Source: a virus
Virus record (IMG/VR): IMGVR_UViG_3300031726_000026
Coordinates: 1-34,911 of that record
Length of the DNA: 34,911 bases
Reading direction: 5' to 3' (one strand)
The translations under genes and the position numbers were made by a program. Below are positions 34,393 to 34,911 of this stretch, piece by piece. The first letter of the stretch is position 1. Every line of letters starts with the position of its first letter. The notes below the pieces were generated by a model that made no database searches, was not told where the DNA came from, and worked only from the letters and a program-made list of their open reading frames with translations.

Positions 34393-34680
34393 TTACCCTT
34401 GATACAGTGCCGCCAAAGATGCGGAAGTCACTGTTGCCAAGTTGGTATTCAGGTTGCCGATTGCGGTATACAGAGAAGCGCCGCCAGCAGCGGGAGCGCC
34501 AAATTCTGCGGACCCCTCAAGGTTAGCAGGCGTAACCCCTCCAGCGGTCACTTGGTCTGCAACTGCTTTCGCCAGGGCCAATTCCTGTTGCGCCAGCGTG
34601 GTATAGCGCACCGCATTTGCGAGATGCAAACCGCCGCTGATGCTGCTCGGGTTGTAAAGAATGCGAGTTGATACAGCCAT
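34393..34680 (-). CDS. Small structural-type protein
   Basis: The 95-residue product begins MAVSTRILYNPSSISGGLHL, is rich in Ala, Thr and Leu and probably helical, with GASLYTAIGNLNTNLATVTS near its end. An AAGGAG ribosome binding site precedes the ATG. It lies directly after a tail-type gene and ends before the hairpin pair. A minor virion role is inferred. Confidence 0.6.
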   Translation of the reverse strand: MAVSTRILYNPSSISGGLHLANAVRYTTLAQQELALAKAVADQVTAGGVTPANLEGSAEFGAPAAGGASLYTAIGNLNTNLATVTSASLAALYQG

Positions 34681-34691
34681 GTTGTTACTCC

Positions 34692-34911
34692 TTAGTCAGA
34701 ATTTATAACAAAAAAGTCAAACGACGATTGCGCGGTCACTGCCACCGTATTGATAGTGAAGCTGCCCGCCGCTGGTACAACACTTATCACGCGGCCAGTG
34801 GTATCCGCGCTAGACATGACGGCCAGCACATGCGATGCCGCAGTCACTAGGGAATTCGTCACTACTACTGACGTTCCAACCGCTGCGATATTCACGCGTC
34901 CCGCCGCTTTG
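34692..34911 (-). CDS. C-terminal part of a virion protein (cut by window edge)
   Basis: The frame is open to the right window edge, with the stop at 34692, giving the last 72 residues of a longer protein. An internal GTG at 34895 could be mistaken for a start. The visible part is strand-rich, with VGTSVVVTNSLVTAASHVLA and VISVVPAAGSFTINTVAVTA, a pattern often found at the end of phage tail and tail-fibre proteins. The next gene starts 12 bases after its stop. The role is inferred. Confidence 0.65.
   Translation of the reverse strand, partial: KAAGRVNIAAVGTSVVVTNSLVTAASHVLAVMSSADTTGRVISVVPAAGSFTINTVAVTAQSSFDFFVINSD

Noticed and set aside
1-34911. Integrase, att site or other clear lysogeny module
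   Set aside because: No recombinase of the tyrosine or serine type and no duplicated att-like sequence was seen, so temperate lifestyle cannot be claimed from this window.

Overview
The window looks like most of the genome of a tailed bacteriophage with a P22-type (short-tailed, podovirus-like) head and portal module. The evidence is a syntenic leftward set of terminase small and large subunits, a P22 gp1-like portal, gp8-like scaffold, gp5-like coat, and gp4- and gp10-like tail accessory proteins. Both window ends cut through virion genes, so this is a slice of a longer or circularly permuted genome. The host cannot be read directly; gene style and moderate GC fit a proteobacterium (perhaps a beta-proteobacterium), which is inference.

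Layout: (1) 1-15871, minus strand: late virion and packaging genes, transcribed leftward from a strong sigma70-type promoter at 15902-15930, with an extra promoter before the coat gene. A GroES-like co-chaperonin gene sits just upstream of the terminase, and a cupin gene lies among the tail/ejection genes. (2) 15937-16547, minus strand: a non-coding transcription unit with its own promoter and rho-independent terminator. It holds one tRNA-like gene (Pro anticodon) and other T-arm-like hairpins. (3) 16544-20859, minus strand: many very small genes coupled by 4-nt overlaps, HTH proteins, an Ala-rich repeat protein, and a second structured non-coding stretch bounded by a perfect 17-bp inverted repeat (17700-17856). 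(4) 20868-24663, minus strand: a likely replication origin (GGAACG iterons around an AT-rich core), a RepA-like ATPase, an HTH protein, a short sliding-clamp-like protein and a VRR-NUC nuclease. Two promoters here predict leaderless mRNAs. (5) 24664-24795: the divergent switch point. (6) 24796-32968, plus strand: an early operon of tightly packed small genes, including a YqaJ/lambda-type exonuclease with a probable partner, an Ea22-like protein, zinc-finger-like peptides, a truncated exonuclease-like ORF and a radical SAM enzyme. (7) 32965-34911, minus strand: the lysis genes (holin-like membrane proteins, glycosyl-hydrolase-108-type endolysin), then structural genes that run off the right end.

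How it works together: the divergent region 24664-24795 would start early transcription in both directions (recombination and accessory genes rightward, replication and regulation leftward). Late packaging, head and lysis genes are all leftward. Most interesting candidates: the non-coding RNA unit with embedded tRNA, the inverted-repeat-bounded leader, the radical SAM protein, the phage GroES-like protein, the mini clamp-like protein, the iteron origin, and a beta-rich module shared by three different virion proteins. No integrase, transposase, CRISPR array or rRNA was seen. All functional calls come from reading the sequence and remembered family features, not from database searches.
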